Source: Gammaproteobacteria bacterium
GTDB lineage: Bacteria > Pseudomonadota > Gammaproteobacteria > Burkholderiales > Burkholderiaceae_B
Assembly: GCA_018815245.1 (NCBI GenBank)
Contig: JAHIXK010000005.1
Coordinates: forward strand, 1-64,000
Length of the DNA stretch: 64,000 nucleotides
Reading direction: 5' to 3'
The position numbers and the translations under genes were made by a program. Shown one piece after another: positions 15,503-22,606 of this stretch. Position 1 is the first letter of the stretch. Each line of letters opens with the position of its first letter. The notes beneath the pieces were generated by a model. That model ran no database searches. It saw only the letters and a list, made by a program, of their open reading frames with translations, and was not told the origin of the DNA.

Positions 15503-16041
15503 CTGTGATATCAATGAGCGATAAACTCATACACCTCAAGTGGGTTTTGGTTGATCAAATTGCGGACCTTACAATTGCCACTGCGGCTATACGAAATCAC
15601 ATTTCTGGTTCTGAATTTGATCCGCATAGTCAATACACCATCACCTACTTCCGGATGTGCAGCACATCCTTAATCATTACGCTAAGCAAGCTGTTTGAAG
15701 CATTGCAGCACTACGGGAAGGAAATTAATTCATTTCCTGAACCCATCAGAGGCAATCTAATCTCCCTTAGGCGTGACATTGAAAACAAGAAAATATTTCA
15801 ATTTAGAAGCAAGTACTCGGCGCATGTCATAGATGACGACACAAAAACACCTATCAGCTTGGCAGAGGGGGAGCGTAGATACAAAGACATCGTCGGGGAA
15901 ACAAGTGGGGATCTTTTGAATTTCTGTGACTGGATCTGCCCAGACGATTATCAACAAAAACCAGAGAGTGTCATATCCATCGTAATGAAAGCAAGAGATC
16001 ACTGTTTAAGTGTCGTCGGATCATGCACACATCGGCCATAA
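15499..16041 (+). CDS. Cassette-borne HEPN-like protein (AbiU2-type resemblance)
   Basis: This 180-residue helical protein contains the block F-R-S-K-Y-S-A-H-V-I-D-D-D near residue 112, an R-x5-H motif of the kind used by HEPN RNases. Its surroundings (AEGERRYKDIVGETSGDLLNF later on) resemble AbiU2-like abortive infection proteins. The first ATG at 15499 overlaps the attC2 core; an ATG at 15514 (MSDKLIHLKW) is a possible alternative start. The cassette runs from attC2 to attC3. Function as an RNase toxin or defence protein is inferred from the motif. Confidence 0.7.
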   Translation: MAVISMSDKLIHLKWVLVDQIADLTIATAAIRNHISGSEFDPHSQYTITYFRMCSTSLIITLSKLFEALQHYGKEINSFPEPIRGNLISLRRDIENKKIFQFRSKYSAHVIDDDTKTPISLAEGERRYKDIVGETSGDLLNFCDWICPDDYQQKPESVISIVMKARDHCLSVVGSCTHRP

Positions 16042-16129
16042 CAATTCGCTCAAGCGGACGGTCTGAAGCTGCGCCTCAGGTTCCCTCCGAGCTACGTGCT
16101 TCAGCCGCCCCTTAGCTCAAACGTTAGAG
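16036..16129 (+). other. attC site 3
   Basis: CCATAAC (16036-16042) pairs loosely with GTTAGAG (16123-16129). Inner arms are CAATTCGCTCAAGCGGACGG and GCCGCCCCTTAGCTCAAAC, with GAAGC / GCTTC nearer the tip. Length 94 bp. Confidence 0.8.
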
Positions 16130-16133
16130 GTCT

Positions 16134-16685
16134 ATGAAGCTTATGCAAATGACAACACAAGAATTAATTGAAAAATTCTGCATGAACACTCTCAGTGCCA
16201 CAGGCATGCTTTACAGAGAGAAGTTATACGGACAGATGCTGGTTCTACTGTATTCATCCATCGACTCTATGGGCCTACTTGACGCCCCTCCGACTCAAGC
16301 AAGCGCATCAGGGGAATCTTTCAAAAATTGGGTAAAAAAAAACTTACTAACATACCCCGGTCTTGAATATAACGAGGTTGACCTTTGGGCAGCTCGTTGC
16401 GCTGTCCTGCACACCTTCACCTCAGAGTCCGACTTATCGAAAGGTGGTAAAGCAAGGGAGGTTCAGTATTACTCCGGCCCCAAAGACTCGCCCATGGCTC
16501 AAGCTTTTGTCGCCGCCACAAAAGCCATCGACAACGGCAAGCACGTCCCGGCCCATATTGAAGCTACTTACCTTGCATTCCTAGAGGCACTTAAAGTCTT
16601 CCCACAAGACCTTCTAAATAATTGCGGTAAAGATCCAGCATATGAAGCCAGGCTCAAAAAAGTTTTGCAGCAGTTCGCGTTGTAG
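16134..16685 (+). CDS. Cassette-borne HEPN-like hypothetical protein
   Basis: This protein has 183 residues. The N-terminal pattern Y-G-Q-M-L-V-L-L-Y-S-S-I-D and the central D-L-W-A-A-R-C-A-V-L-H-T-F-T-S-E-S-D-L-S-x-G-G-K-A-R block match a widespread bacterial hypothetical family whose R-C-x-x-L-H is an R-x4-H HEPN-type motif. The C-terminal third is a helical tail. It is the sole gene of its cassette between attC3 and attC4. The start overlaps the end of attC3 closely, leaving almost no leader, as is usual for cassettes. Function is unknown; an RNase-like role is possible. Confidence 0.72.
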   Translation: MKLMQMTTQELIEKFCMNTLSATGMLYREKLYGQMLVLLYSSIDSMGLLDAPPTQASASGESFKNWVKKNLLTYPGLEYNEVDLWAARCAVLHTFTSESDLSKGGKAREVQYYSGPKDSPMAQAFVAATKAIDNGKHVPAHIEATYLAFLEALKVFPQDLLNNCGKDPAYEARLKKVLQQFAL

Positions 16686-16687
16686 TC

Positions 16688-16776
16688 CTCTAACAATGCG
16701 CTCAAATGCCGCTCACTTCGTTCGCTGGACAGCCAAAAGCTGCGCTTTCGTCTGCCCGTTAGCTTAATCGTTATAT
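16688..16776 (+). other. attC site 4
   Basis: CTCTAAC (16688-16694) and GTTATAT (16770-16776) enclose AATGCGCTCAAATGCCG and CCCGTTAGCTTAATC arms with a central AAGCTGCGCTTT hairpin. Length 89 bp. Confidence 0.8.
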
Positions 16777-16824
16777 TTCACGGCTTAATCAGCATCAGCG
16801 TCAACATTAAATGGACAGAAATTT

Positions 16825-18360
16825 ATGAAATTAGGGTTTTTCTTTGGTGCAGGTGCTGAAGTTGGTTATGGGTTGCCTACAGGCGGTAAATTTGCAATTG
16901 ACCTTTTTCGTCAAGATGTAAGCGCACATAAACAGTCACTTCGACAACAATTAGGGCAAATAAACCCTCTGACTAATTATGCTACTGAATGGTTGCCAGA
17001 GAAATATGCGACACAAAGAATTCATGCATTTGGCAAAAATGAATTTACTAATTTAATTGAATCATCGATTGAATATAGAAAATCAGAAATAATTCGAAGA
17101 TTAAATAACTTCGACGAAGAAGCCGAGCATGCTATTTCACAACTAGGACTTACCAAGCAAAATGTAGTAGATAAGTTTGGGGCGGAAATGGATACTCAAT
17201 ACGGAGAGCTACTGTATTCGACCGCTGTCCGAATGAATCCTATATTGGCAAATGAGGTAAGGTTGTTTGGTAGTGAGTTTTACTCAGCAATTTTGAGCAT
17301 TATTAGCTGTAAAGAAAATGCTGCTAATCTTCAAAGATATGCTGGGGCATTCTTACAGTTGTTAGTGGGCGCACATGGTCAAGATTTGGTCCAGAGACTG
17401 AACCAAGAGCTATTTGAAGCAGCACCAGATAATATTCCTATCTTCGATGATGTGAGTGGAATGTTTAAGCTCGAATTTAGTCGTGCAGGGTTAACAGCTT
17501 TAGAATTGTTATTGGAGAAAAAGCGAGAATACGATACAGTTGATGGCACGATAAGTGATCTTTTATCTGCCATATCGCAACAGCTTTTAGAGAATGTATT
17601 TACCACGGTTCTCGATTATCAGTCGCTGATTGATAGCCATTTCAGGTATTTATTTTCACCAAAAACTGAATGGGCTAAGTTTTCAAAAATGGTGGTTTTT
17701 TTAAGGGCTACACGAGAATATATAATCAAGCAACTGGAGGATGCAGGGGGACTTCCTAATAATGGTTATTATCACGATCTCCAGCGATGTGCTGAGCTAG
17801 ATATTGAGATAGGGGCTATAGGTACTGCTAATTACAATAGTTTAGTTGAAAACATCTCCAGAGATCTAGATTTTGATATTCCAGCTGTTCACCATTTAAA
17901 TGGTGGGGTCTGTGATTACTATAATCCATATAAAAACTCGGTTATTTCTTGTGCCACTGAAGAGGATGTTCCGACAGATCAAATTCATGTACCGTTTATA
18001 TTAACTCAAAGTGGACTAAAACCACTTACTTCTGTAGATATGTCTAGGCGCTATGTGGGCTTGTTTGATGAGTATCTTACCTGTGATGCAATAATTGTCA
18101 TAGGGTATGGTTTTAATATCGATGATAGTCATATCAATGGGCTGTTTAGACAGCTAATTGAAGACAATAATAAGAATTTATTTTGGATTTGCCTCAGTAC
18201 GGATGGTTCTGCGGAAATTCAAAAAAGCAGACTGGTTAAGAAACTTCGAATAAGTGCAGAGAATAGAGATAAGGTTAATGTAATTCCAGTAGCCCCTTCT
18301 GAAAGAACAGTTGATGATTCTAATTGGTTGGATATTTTGAAATTACAGCTTTCTCAATAA
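16825..18360 (+). CDS. Cassette-borne SIR2-like protein
   Basis: This 511-residue protein is visibly more AT-rich than its neighbours. It has a sirtuin-type NAD-binding start, G-F-F-F-G-A-G-A-E-V-G-Y-G-L-P-T-G-G-K-F (residues 4-23). Later come G-T-A-N-Y-N-S-L-V-E (the T-x-N-Y-D position), H-H-L-N-G-G and a C-terminal V-I-G-Y-G-F-N-I-D-D-S-H-I-N. These four blocks in this order define the SIR2-like domain of prokaryotic defence proteins such as ThsA and DSR types, which degrade NAD+ on phage infection. The middle 250 residues are helical and unmatched. It is the only gene in its cassette and has no second protein next to it, so if it is a defence NADase it acts alone or with a partner elsewhere. 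Confidence 0.82.
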   Translation: MKLGFFFGAGAEVGYGLPTGGKFAIDLFRQDVSAHKQSLRQQLGQINPLTNYATEWLPEKYATQRIHAFGKNEFTNLIESSIEYRKSEIIRRLNNFDEEAEHAISQLGLTKQNVVDKFGAEMDTQYGELLYSTAVRMNPILANEVRLFGSEFYSAILSIISCKENAANLQRYAGAFLQLLVGAHGQDLVQRLNQELFEAAPDNIPIFDDVSGMFKLEFSRAGLTALELLLEKKREYDTVDGTISDLLSAISQQLLENVFTTVLDYQSLIDSHFRYLFSPKTEWAKFSKMVVFLRATREYIIKQLEDAGGLPNNGYYHDLQRCAELDIEIGAIGTANYNSLVENISRDLDFDIPAVHHLNGGVCDYYNPYKNSVISCATEEDVPTDQIHVPFILTQSGLKPLTSVDMSRRYVGLFDEYLTCDAIIVIGYGFNIDDSHINGLFRQLIEDNNKNLFWICLSTDGSAEIQKSRLVKKLRISAENRDKVNVIPVAPSERTVDDSNWLDILKLQLSQ

Positions 18361-18365
18361 ATGAA

Positions 18366-18437
18366 ATATAACAAGCCACTGCACTCGGAAATTTTACTCG
18401 CTCCGCTCCCAAAATTCCGGTGAGTGGGGCGTTAGAA
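18366..18437 (+). other. attC site 5
   Basis: ATATAAC (18366-18372) and GTTAGAA (18431-18437) enclose complementary arms GCCACTGCACTCGGAATTTT and AAAATTCCGGTGAGTGGGGC. Length 72 bp. The inner stem GGAATTTT / AAAATTCC is perfect. Confidence 0.82.
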
Positions 18438-18481
18438 GGTAGTCGCACACTATAATTTTCAAACCAAGAAGGAGAGCATTT

Positions 18482-18616
18482 ATGGCACTTAAACCTGGAC
18501 CAAAGCCGATAGCAAAATCAACAGGGAAGCCGGATCAGCGTCGCCGTGATAACAAAACCACACCAGGGAATACACCATCCCTCAAACCTAGCAATCCCCC
18601 CAAAAAAAGTAAATGA
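18482..18616 (+). CDS. Cassette-borne 44-residue Lys/Pro-rich peptide
   Basis: A short frame (MALKPGPKPIAKSTGKPDQR ... PSNPPKKSK) has a strong ribosome binding site, AAGGAGAG, seven bases upstream of its ATG. It is the only frame between attC5 and attC6, so it is almost surely the cassette product. It is basic (mostly Lys, Arg, Pro), with no hydrophobic core and likely unstructured. It could bind nucleic acid or ribosomes. Similar K-P-G-P-K-P peptides are common as small unannotated cassette genes. No function is known to me. Confidence 0.65.
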   Translation: MALKPGPKPIAKSTGKPDQRRRDNKTTPGNTPSLKPSNPPKKSK

Positions 18617-18637
18617 CAGGCGGCTCGCTAATTTGCC

Positions 18638-18704
18638 CTTCTACCCCGGCAGTCGAGCGGACCTGCGCGAAATGCCGCGCAGGCCGCTCACTTCTACGTT
18701 AGGC
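18638..18704 (+). other. attC site 6
   Basis: The right core GTTAGGC is at 18698-18704. The left core is degenerate (CTTCTAC at 18638-18644). Arms GTCGAGCGGACCTGCGCG and CGCGCAGGCCGCTCAC pair well, with GAAAT at the tip. About 67 bp. The left boundary is less certain. Confidence 0.7.
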
Positions 18705-18711
18705 CGTACAA

Positions 18712-19683
18712 ATGCATGTCTTCATAGACACCAACATCCTGCTTAACTTCTTTCATTTTTCGAAAGACGAGTTAGACGCGCTCAACGATGTCTTTGCCTC
18801 GCACGAACACGGCGCGGCGAAGGTACATCTGACACAGCAAGTCTGCGACGAGTTCAAGCGCAACCGTGAGAACAAAATAAAGGACGCACTGAGGCGCTTC
18901 AAGGAGATCAAGTTCGCCGCGCAATTGCCCTCGTTCATGAAAGCCTACGAGGAATACAACGCGATCCGAAAGTTAAGCGCTGAACTACAAGGCTTGACGA
19001 AAACGATCGCTGAGAAGGTGGACGCAGACATTGTTGCCAAGCGACTGGTCGCCGATAACCTCATCTCGGACATCTTCGGTAAGGCCGAGATCATTCCGAC
19101 TTCGCCGGAGGTGTATGCCTCGGCAAGCATGCGGCTGACCATTGGCAACCCACCAGGCAAGGGTGGTTCAATTGGCGATTCAATCAACTGGACGGTGTTA
19201 TTACAGACGGTACCGAATGGAGAGCCTCTTCATGTCATTAGCGAAGATGGCGACTTCTACTCAACCCTAAATGAAGACGCCGCCCACCCCTTCCTCGCGG
19301 AGGAGTGGCAAACCCGCAAGGGTTCATCACTTCATGTATACCGAACGCTTTCAACGTTCATGAAAGAGCACTTCGATGGAGTTGCTTTTCCTTTTGATCG
19401 TACAAAAGAAGTTCTTATAGATGATCTGTCGGCATCTAGCAACTTTGCAAACACACATTACCTCATTGCCAAGCTCGAAGCTTTTTCGTACTTTTCGGCA
19501 AAGGAGGTTGAGCGAATTATGGCTGCTGCGGTGGAGAACGGTCAGTTCGGATGGATTGCCACAGATAGCGATGTATCCGACTTCCTGAACCGTGTCGCGG
19601 TTCCACGAATTGGTAGCCTGACAGATCCTGAGCAAATTAAAGTGTTGCAACGCGTCATTGATGAACAACGCGAACGGTCTTAG
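18712..19683 (+). CDS. PIN-domain protein (DUF4935 type), last cassette of the array
   Basis: This 323-residue protein starts M-H-V-F-I-D-T-N-I-L-L-N-F-F-H-F, the strand-1 acidic motif of PIN RNases. A further acidic cluster, H-V-I-S-E-D-G-D-F-Y, lies near residue 180. Order and length match the DUF4935 PIN family, known from defence and integron contexts. The C-terminal half (about 215-323) is helical and unmatched. It begins 8 bp after the core of attC6. After its stop there is only GCGGCCTCATTAGAG, not a full attC, so the array ends here or its last attC was lost. Confidence 0.8.
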   Translation: MHVFIDTNILLNFFHFSKDELDALNDVFASHEHGAAKVHLTQQVCDEFKRNRENKIKDALRRFKEIKFAAQLPSFMKAYEEYNAIRKLSAELQGLTKTIAEKVDADIVAKRLVADNLISDIFGKAEIIPTSPEVYASASMRLTIGNPPGKGGSIGDSINWTVLLQTVPNGEPLHVISEDGDFYSTLNEDAAHPFLAEEWQTRKGSSLHVYRTLSTFMKEHFDGVAFPFDRTKEVLIDDLSASSNFANTHYLIAKLEAFSYFSAKEVERIMAAAVENGQFGWIATDSDVSDFLNRVAVPRIGSLTDPEQIKVLQRVIDEQRERS

Positions 19684-19725
19684 CGTGCGGCCTCATTAGA
19701 GTTTCCGAAGTAATCCTTGCCTCAA

Positions 19726-19743
19726 TGTATCCGTTTGGATACA
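19726..19743 (+). promoter_or_regulatory. Palindromic operator upstream of higBA
   Basis: TGTATCC-GTTT-GGATACA is a perfect 7-bp inverted repeat about 10 bp before the HigB start. Toxin-antitoxin operons of this type are repressed by their antitoxin through such palindromes, so this is the likely autoregulatory site. Confidence 0.65.
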
Positions 19744-19752
19744 CTTTGAGTT

Positions 19753-20049
19753 ATGATCTCATTTCAACGCACATCAGAATTTGACGCATGGCTTAAGGCA
19801 TTGCGTGATCCGATCGGGAAAGCTCGAATAATTTCAAGAATTCGGTCAGCTGAAGCCGGAAATTTCGGTGATTGTGAACCCGTCGGCGAAGGTGTTTCTG
19901 AGATGAGAATTCATTGCGGGCCGGGTTATCGGGTTTATTACTCGCGCAAAGGCGATGTGACTTACCTGTTGCTTTGCGGTGGAAATAAATCGACACAGAA
20001 AAGTGACATCAAACAGGCCAAAGCTTTGCTTAAGGGTTATGAGGGTTAA
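19753..20049 (+). CDS. higB: HigB/RelE-type addiction module toxin
   Basis: This 98-residue toxin matches the short addiction-module killer family related to RelE. It has F-D-A-W-L-K-A-L-R-D near the start, A-R-I-I-S-R-I-R-S-A-E-A-G-N-F-G-D, then E-M-R-I-H-C-G-P-G-Y-R-V-Y-Y and L-L-L-C-G-G-N-K-S-T-Q-K-x-D-I-x-x-A. Members cut mRNA on the ribosome. Toxin comes before antitoxin, three bases apart, as in higBA. It lies just beyond the cassette array; toxin-antitoxin pairs are frequent stabilisers near integron cassettes, though no attC flanks this pair. Confidence 0.88.
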   Translation: MISFQRTSEFDAWLKALRDPIGKARIISRIRSAEAGNFGDCEPVGEGVSEMRIHCGPGYRVYYSRKGDVTYLLLCGGNKSTQKSDIKQAKALLKGYEG

Positions 20050-20052
20050 GGC

Positions 20053-20343
20053 ATGAAAAAGAAACTTGCGACATTTGATGCAGCCGAATATCTCGATAGC
20101 GAGGAAGTTATCGCAGAGTACCTGAACGCGGCGCTAGAAGACGAAAACCCAGATGTTTTTCTCATAGCCATTGGCGATGTAGCGAAAGCTCGTGGAATGA
20201 CGCAACTTGCAAAAGACACCGGATTGGCGAGGGAAAGCTTGTACAAGGCATTGGCTCCGGGAGCAAAACCAAGGTACGACACAGTCTTGAAATTGATCCG
20301 TGCATTGGGTGTTGAACTACACACATCCCCCGCTCATAAATGA
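20053..20343 (+). CDS. higA: HigA-type antitoxin
   Basis: This 96-residue antitoxin of the addiction module antidote family has an N-terminal F-D-A-A-E-Y-L-D-S-E-E-V-I-A-E-Y-L segment and a helix-turn-helix from about 45 to 90 (VAKARGMTQLAKDTGLARES, LYKALAPGAKPRYDT). It neutralises the upstream toxin and probably represses the operon at the 19726-19743 palindrome. The start is three bases after the toxin stop. Confidence 0.88.
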   Translation: MKKKLATFDAAEYLDSEEVIAEYLNAALEDENPDVFLIAIGDVAKARGMTQLAKDTGLARESLYKALAPGAKPRYDTVLKLIRALGVELHTSPAHK

Positions 20344-20376
20344 ATGTCGGTAACTCTAACTTGTCGATGCAGCAGA

Positions 20377-20393
20377 CCCGCCTGAACGGCGGG
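20377..20393 (+). terminator. Hairpin after higA, possible weak terminator
   Basis: CCCGCC-TGAAC-GGCGGG forms a GC-rich stem 34 bp after the antitoxin stop, extendable by AGCA / TGCT with a two-base bulge. There is no T-run behind it, so it is not a textbook intrinsic terminator. A preceding CTCTAAC (20354-20360) recalls an attC left core, but no right core fits. Confidence 0.3.
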
Positions 20394-20451
20394 CTTGCTG
20401 ATCTCAGGCGTTGATCACGTCGGGCTATGTCATCTTTTCACAGTACTTCGC

Positions 20452-20670
20452 ATGACCAATCAACAACCAAAAAATCCCCTGCACGGCGTGCCACTGGAAA
20501 CGGTGGTCGAAAGGCTTGTGGAGCATTACGGCTGGGAAGCGCTTGCCAGCAGAATCAATATCAATTGTTTTAAGAACGAGCCTTCGGTCAAGTCGAGTTT
20601 GAAATTTTTGCGGCGAACGCCATGGGCACGCGAGCAGGTGGAGTCTTTGTACCTCGCTACTTTTTCATGA
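20452..20670 (+). CDS. VF530 family DNA-binding protein (DUF2132)
   Basis: This 72-residue protein nearly defines the family: [13 protein letters not shown]-x-L-E-T, H-Y-G-W-E-x-L, C-F[14 protein letters not shown], T-P-W-A-R-E-x-V-E-x-L-Y. The VF530 fold resembles a small helical DNA-binding domain and the role in the cell is unknown. The ATG at 20452 is chosen because the family begins with this M-T-N-Q-Q; an upstream start at 20395 would add 19 residues not seen in the family. Confidence 0.88.
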   Translation: MTNQQPKNPLHGVPLETVVERLVEHYGWEALASRININCFKNEPSVKSSLKFLRRTPWAREQVESLYLATFS

Positions 20671-20830
20671 AGGCCTGTTCACATTAACGAATTCAGGGTC
20701 GCTTGGCATCGTGGCATCTATTGCGGATAAGGCCTAACTCTTCCATCGGGCGGCATTGTTCGTAAATGACTATCAACACCCATGTCAATTGATCGAATTG
20801 CGGTTGAAAGGCGTATGCTCGAACCTGGTT

Positions 20831-20890
20831 CTGGTGCAATCGACCAAACTCAATGGTCTGAACCCTTTGGGATACTTAAAAGACGTGATG
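20831..20890 (+). pseudogene. Decayed IS66 transposase C-terminal fragment
   Basis: LVQSTKLNGLNPLGYLKDVM is encoded here and matches the C-terminal block of the intact TnpC at 3807-3866 (LVQSARLNGLNPLVYLKDVM) at 17 of 20 residues. The frame breaks soon after. A displaced PENFKNEKLFVDASNF-like tail (to about 20960) may be a shifted version of the transposase end. No other part of the element survives in the 20671-21025 gap, which otherwise holds no gene. Confidence 0.65.
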
Positions 20891-21025
20891 GCTTTTATGA
20901 TCCAGAGAATTTCAAGAACGAGAAACTTTTTGTCGATGCCAGCAATTTTCATGTTTGTACGTCATTGTCGATTTCTCGATGCCCCATTCGACTATTAAGG
21001 CAGGATCAACATTAAGGAGATTGTT

Positions 21026-21484
21026 ATGTCGAATGAAACAGGTACAGTTAAGTTACATCGGGTAATGCGGGCGCCAGCCGAGCGGGTTTACAAGGCGTTT
21101 ACAGACAAAAGTGCCTTGGAATGCTGGCTTCCGCCGTACGGATTCACCGGCACTGTCCATGAAATAGACGTTCGCGTGGGCGGTGGCTACAGAATGTCTT
21201 TCACGAACTTCAGCACCGGTGGCAGCCATTCGTTTGCAGTGAAGTACATTGAACTGGTGGCCAACGAGCGCATTCGCCACACCGATCGATTTGATGACGA
21301 AAACCTTCCCGGCGAAATGGTCGTTACAATCGATCTTAAAACCGTTTCATGCGGAACGGATATCCGCATTGTTCAGGAAGGGATCCCCTCGGTCATTCCG
21401 GTCGAAATGTGTTACCTGGGGTGGCAAGAATCACTGGAGCAGCTTGCCAGGCTGGTTGAGCCCGATATTCCTGACAATGGGTGA
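21026..21484 (+). CDS. SRPBCC / AHSA1-type domain protein
   Basis: This 152-residue protein belongs to the activator of Hsp90 ATPase homologue 1-like group of START/SRPBCC folds. Seen are an N-terminal L-H-R-V-M-R-A-P-A-E-R-V-Y-K-A-F-T-D-x-x-A-L-x-x-W-L-P-P, then G-G-x-Y-R-M-S-F, E-L-V-A-N-E-R-I-R-H-T-D-R-F-D-D and a C-terminal G-W-Q-E-S-L-E-Q-L-A-R-L-V-E helix. Such proteins bind small hydrophobic ligands; the ligand here is unknown. An AAGGAGA ribosome binding site lies just upstream. Confidence 0.85.
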   Translation: MSNETGTVKLHRVMRAPAERVYKAFTDKSALECWLPPYGFTGTVHEIDVRVGGGYRMSFTNFSTGGSHSFAVKYIELVANERIRHTDRFDDENLPGEMVVTIDLKTVSCGTDIRIVQEGIPSVIPVEMCYLGWQESLEQLARLVEPDIPDNG

Positions 21485-21511
21485 CTGAAGTGTTACTTCT
21501 TCGGGGGCATT

Positions 21512-22108
21512 TTGCGCACAAACTACGTACTGATTGACTACGAAAACGTGCAGCCAGAAGCAATGTCTGCACTTAACAAAGAACACTTCAAGGTGATCGT
21601 TTTTGTTGGTGCAAACCAGGCCAAAGTTACTTTTGAAGTGGCATCCGTGCTTCAACACATGGGGCAGCGGGCCGAGTACATCAAAATCTCTGGTATTGGC
21701 TCAAATGCTCTCGATTTTCACATTGCATACTACATCGGGCTTCTGGCAAGCAAAGAGCCCGATGCCTGTTTTCACATCGTCTCAAAGGATACGGGCTTTG
21801 ATCCCCTGATCCAACACCTTAAAACCAAAAAGGTATGGGTTTCCCGATGCAACGATGTGACGGAAATCCAGACCGTGAAGGTTTCAAGTTCCAAATCACC
21901 CAGCGATAAAGTTGCGGTCATTGTGGCGGACTTGAAGCGAAGAGGTGCGTCGCGGCCGCGGGCTGTCAAAACGCTTGCAAGCTCCATTAACTCAATATTC
22001 AAGAAGCAACTTACCGAGCAGGAAATTCAGCTGTTGCTGGGTGAGCTTAGGGAACAAGGGATAATCAGTATCGTGGGGACAAAAGTTTCCTACACGTTGC
22101 CAGATTGA
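21512..22108 (+). CDS. NYN/PIN-type nuclease domain protein
   Basis: This 198-residue protein has T-N-Y-V-L-I-D-Y-E-N-V-Q-P near the start (acidic strand-1 motif of NYN/PIN domains) and an L-D-F-H-I-A-Y-Y-I-G and H-I-V-S-K-D-T-G-F-D-P-L-I-x-H-L block, the second and third acidic positions. A C-terminal winged-helix-like tail (about 130-198) carries SRPRAVKTLASSI. RNA cleavage is the known activity of the fold. The start codon is TTG at 21512, supported by a GGGGG run eight bases upstream. Confidence 0.8.
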   Translation: MRTNYVLIDYENVQPEAMSALNKEHFKVIVFVGANQAKVTFEVASVLQHMGQRAEYIKISGIGSNALDFHIAYYIGLLASKEPDACFHIVSKDTGFDPLIQHLKTKKVWVSRCNDVTEIQTVKVSSSKSPSDKVAVIVADLKRRGASRPRAVKTLASSINSIFKKQLTEQEIQLLLGELREQGIISIVGTKVSYTLPD

Positions 22109-22276
22109 TTTTTCCAATATATAAAAAGGCGTCGACTGCTGGATGGGCAGGATCGACTTTACCAAGCGAAAATACATGAGTTGCAGCGTGCATCCGCCGT
22201 GCAAGCAAGGCAACTGGCTCATAAATGGTGCGAATAACGCGGCGACCTTTGACCAACACACCCAGGAGCTTTGTCA

Positions 22277-22555
22277 ATGAGACCGGCAACAAAAGCGAAA
22301 CTCTTGCGGGCGATCGCTTCGCTTTGCGGCGTTGCAGCGCTGGGGCTTGCCGTGCTGGCATTCATGCTGATAAAAGACGGTGCGTACCCACCCGAGGGCA
22401 CTGGCTCCTTGGGCCACGTTGGTATGGTTATCGCCGGCATGATTGCCGCGTTTCTTGGCGTTTTTTGTGCTGGCCTGGTTCTTGTCTGCGCCTCCAAAGT
22501 CAAAGCCATAGAAAATGCAAACAAGTCCATTTCAAGCCGTGGGTTAAGTGACTAA
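22277..22555 (+). CDS. Small two-helix membrane protein
   Basis: This 92-residue protein has two transmembrane segments, about 10-33 (AIASLCGVAALGLAVLAFML) and 49-74 (GMVIAGMIAAFLGVFCAGLV), joined by a glycine/proline loop, with a basic C-terminus. The ATG at 22277 is preferred over an in-frame TTG at 22271 because AGGAG sits eight bases before it. No family is recognised. The intergenic stretch before it (22109-22276) shows no gene. Confidence 0.65.
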   Translation: MRPATKAKLLRAIASLCGVAALGLAVLAFMLIKDGAYPPEGTGSLGHVGMVIAGMIAAFLGVFCAGLVLVCASKVKAIENANKSISSRGLSD

Positions 22556-22606
22556 CATGCCGTCAACTACTGGTTTGAACCGGGCATTATTTTTTCGGAG
22601 TAGGTT

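Noticed and set aside
20354-20410. CTCTAAC plus hairpin after higA considered as a full attC
   Set aside because: The right side offers only GTTGATC, which does not fit the GTTRRRY core, and the spacing is short.
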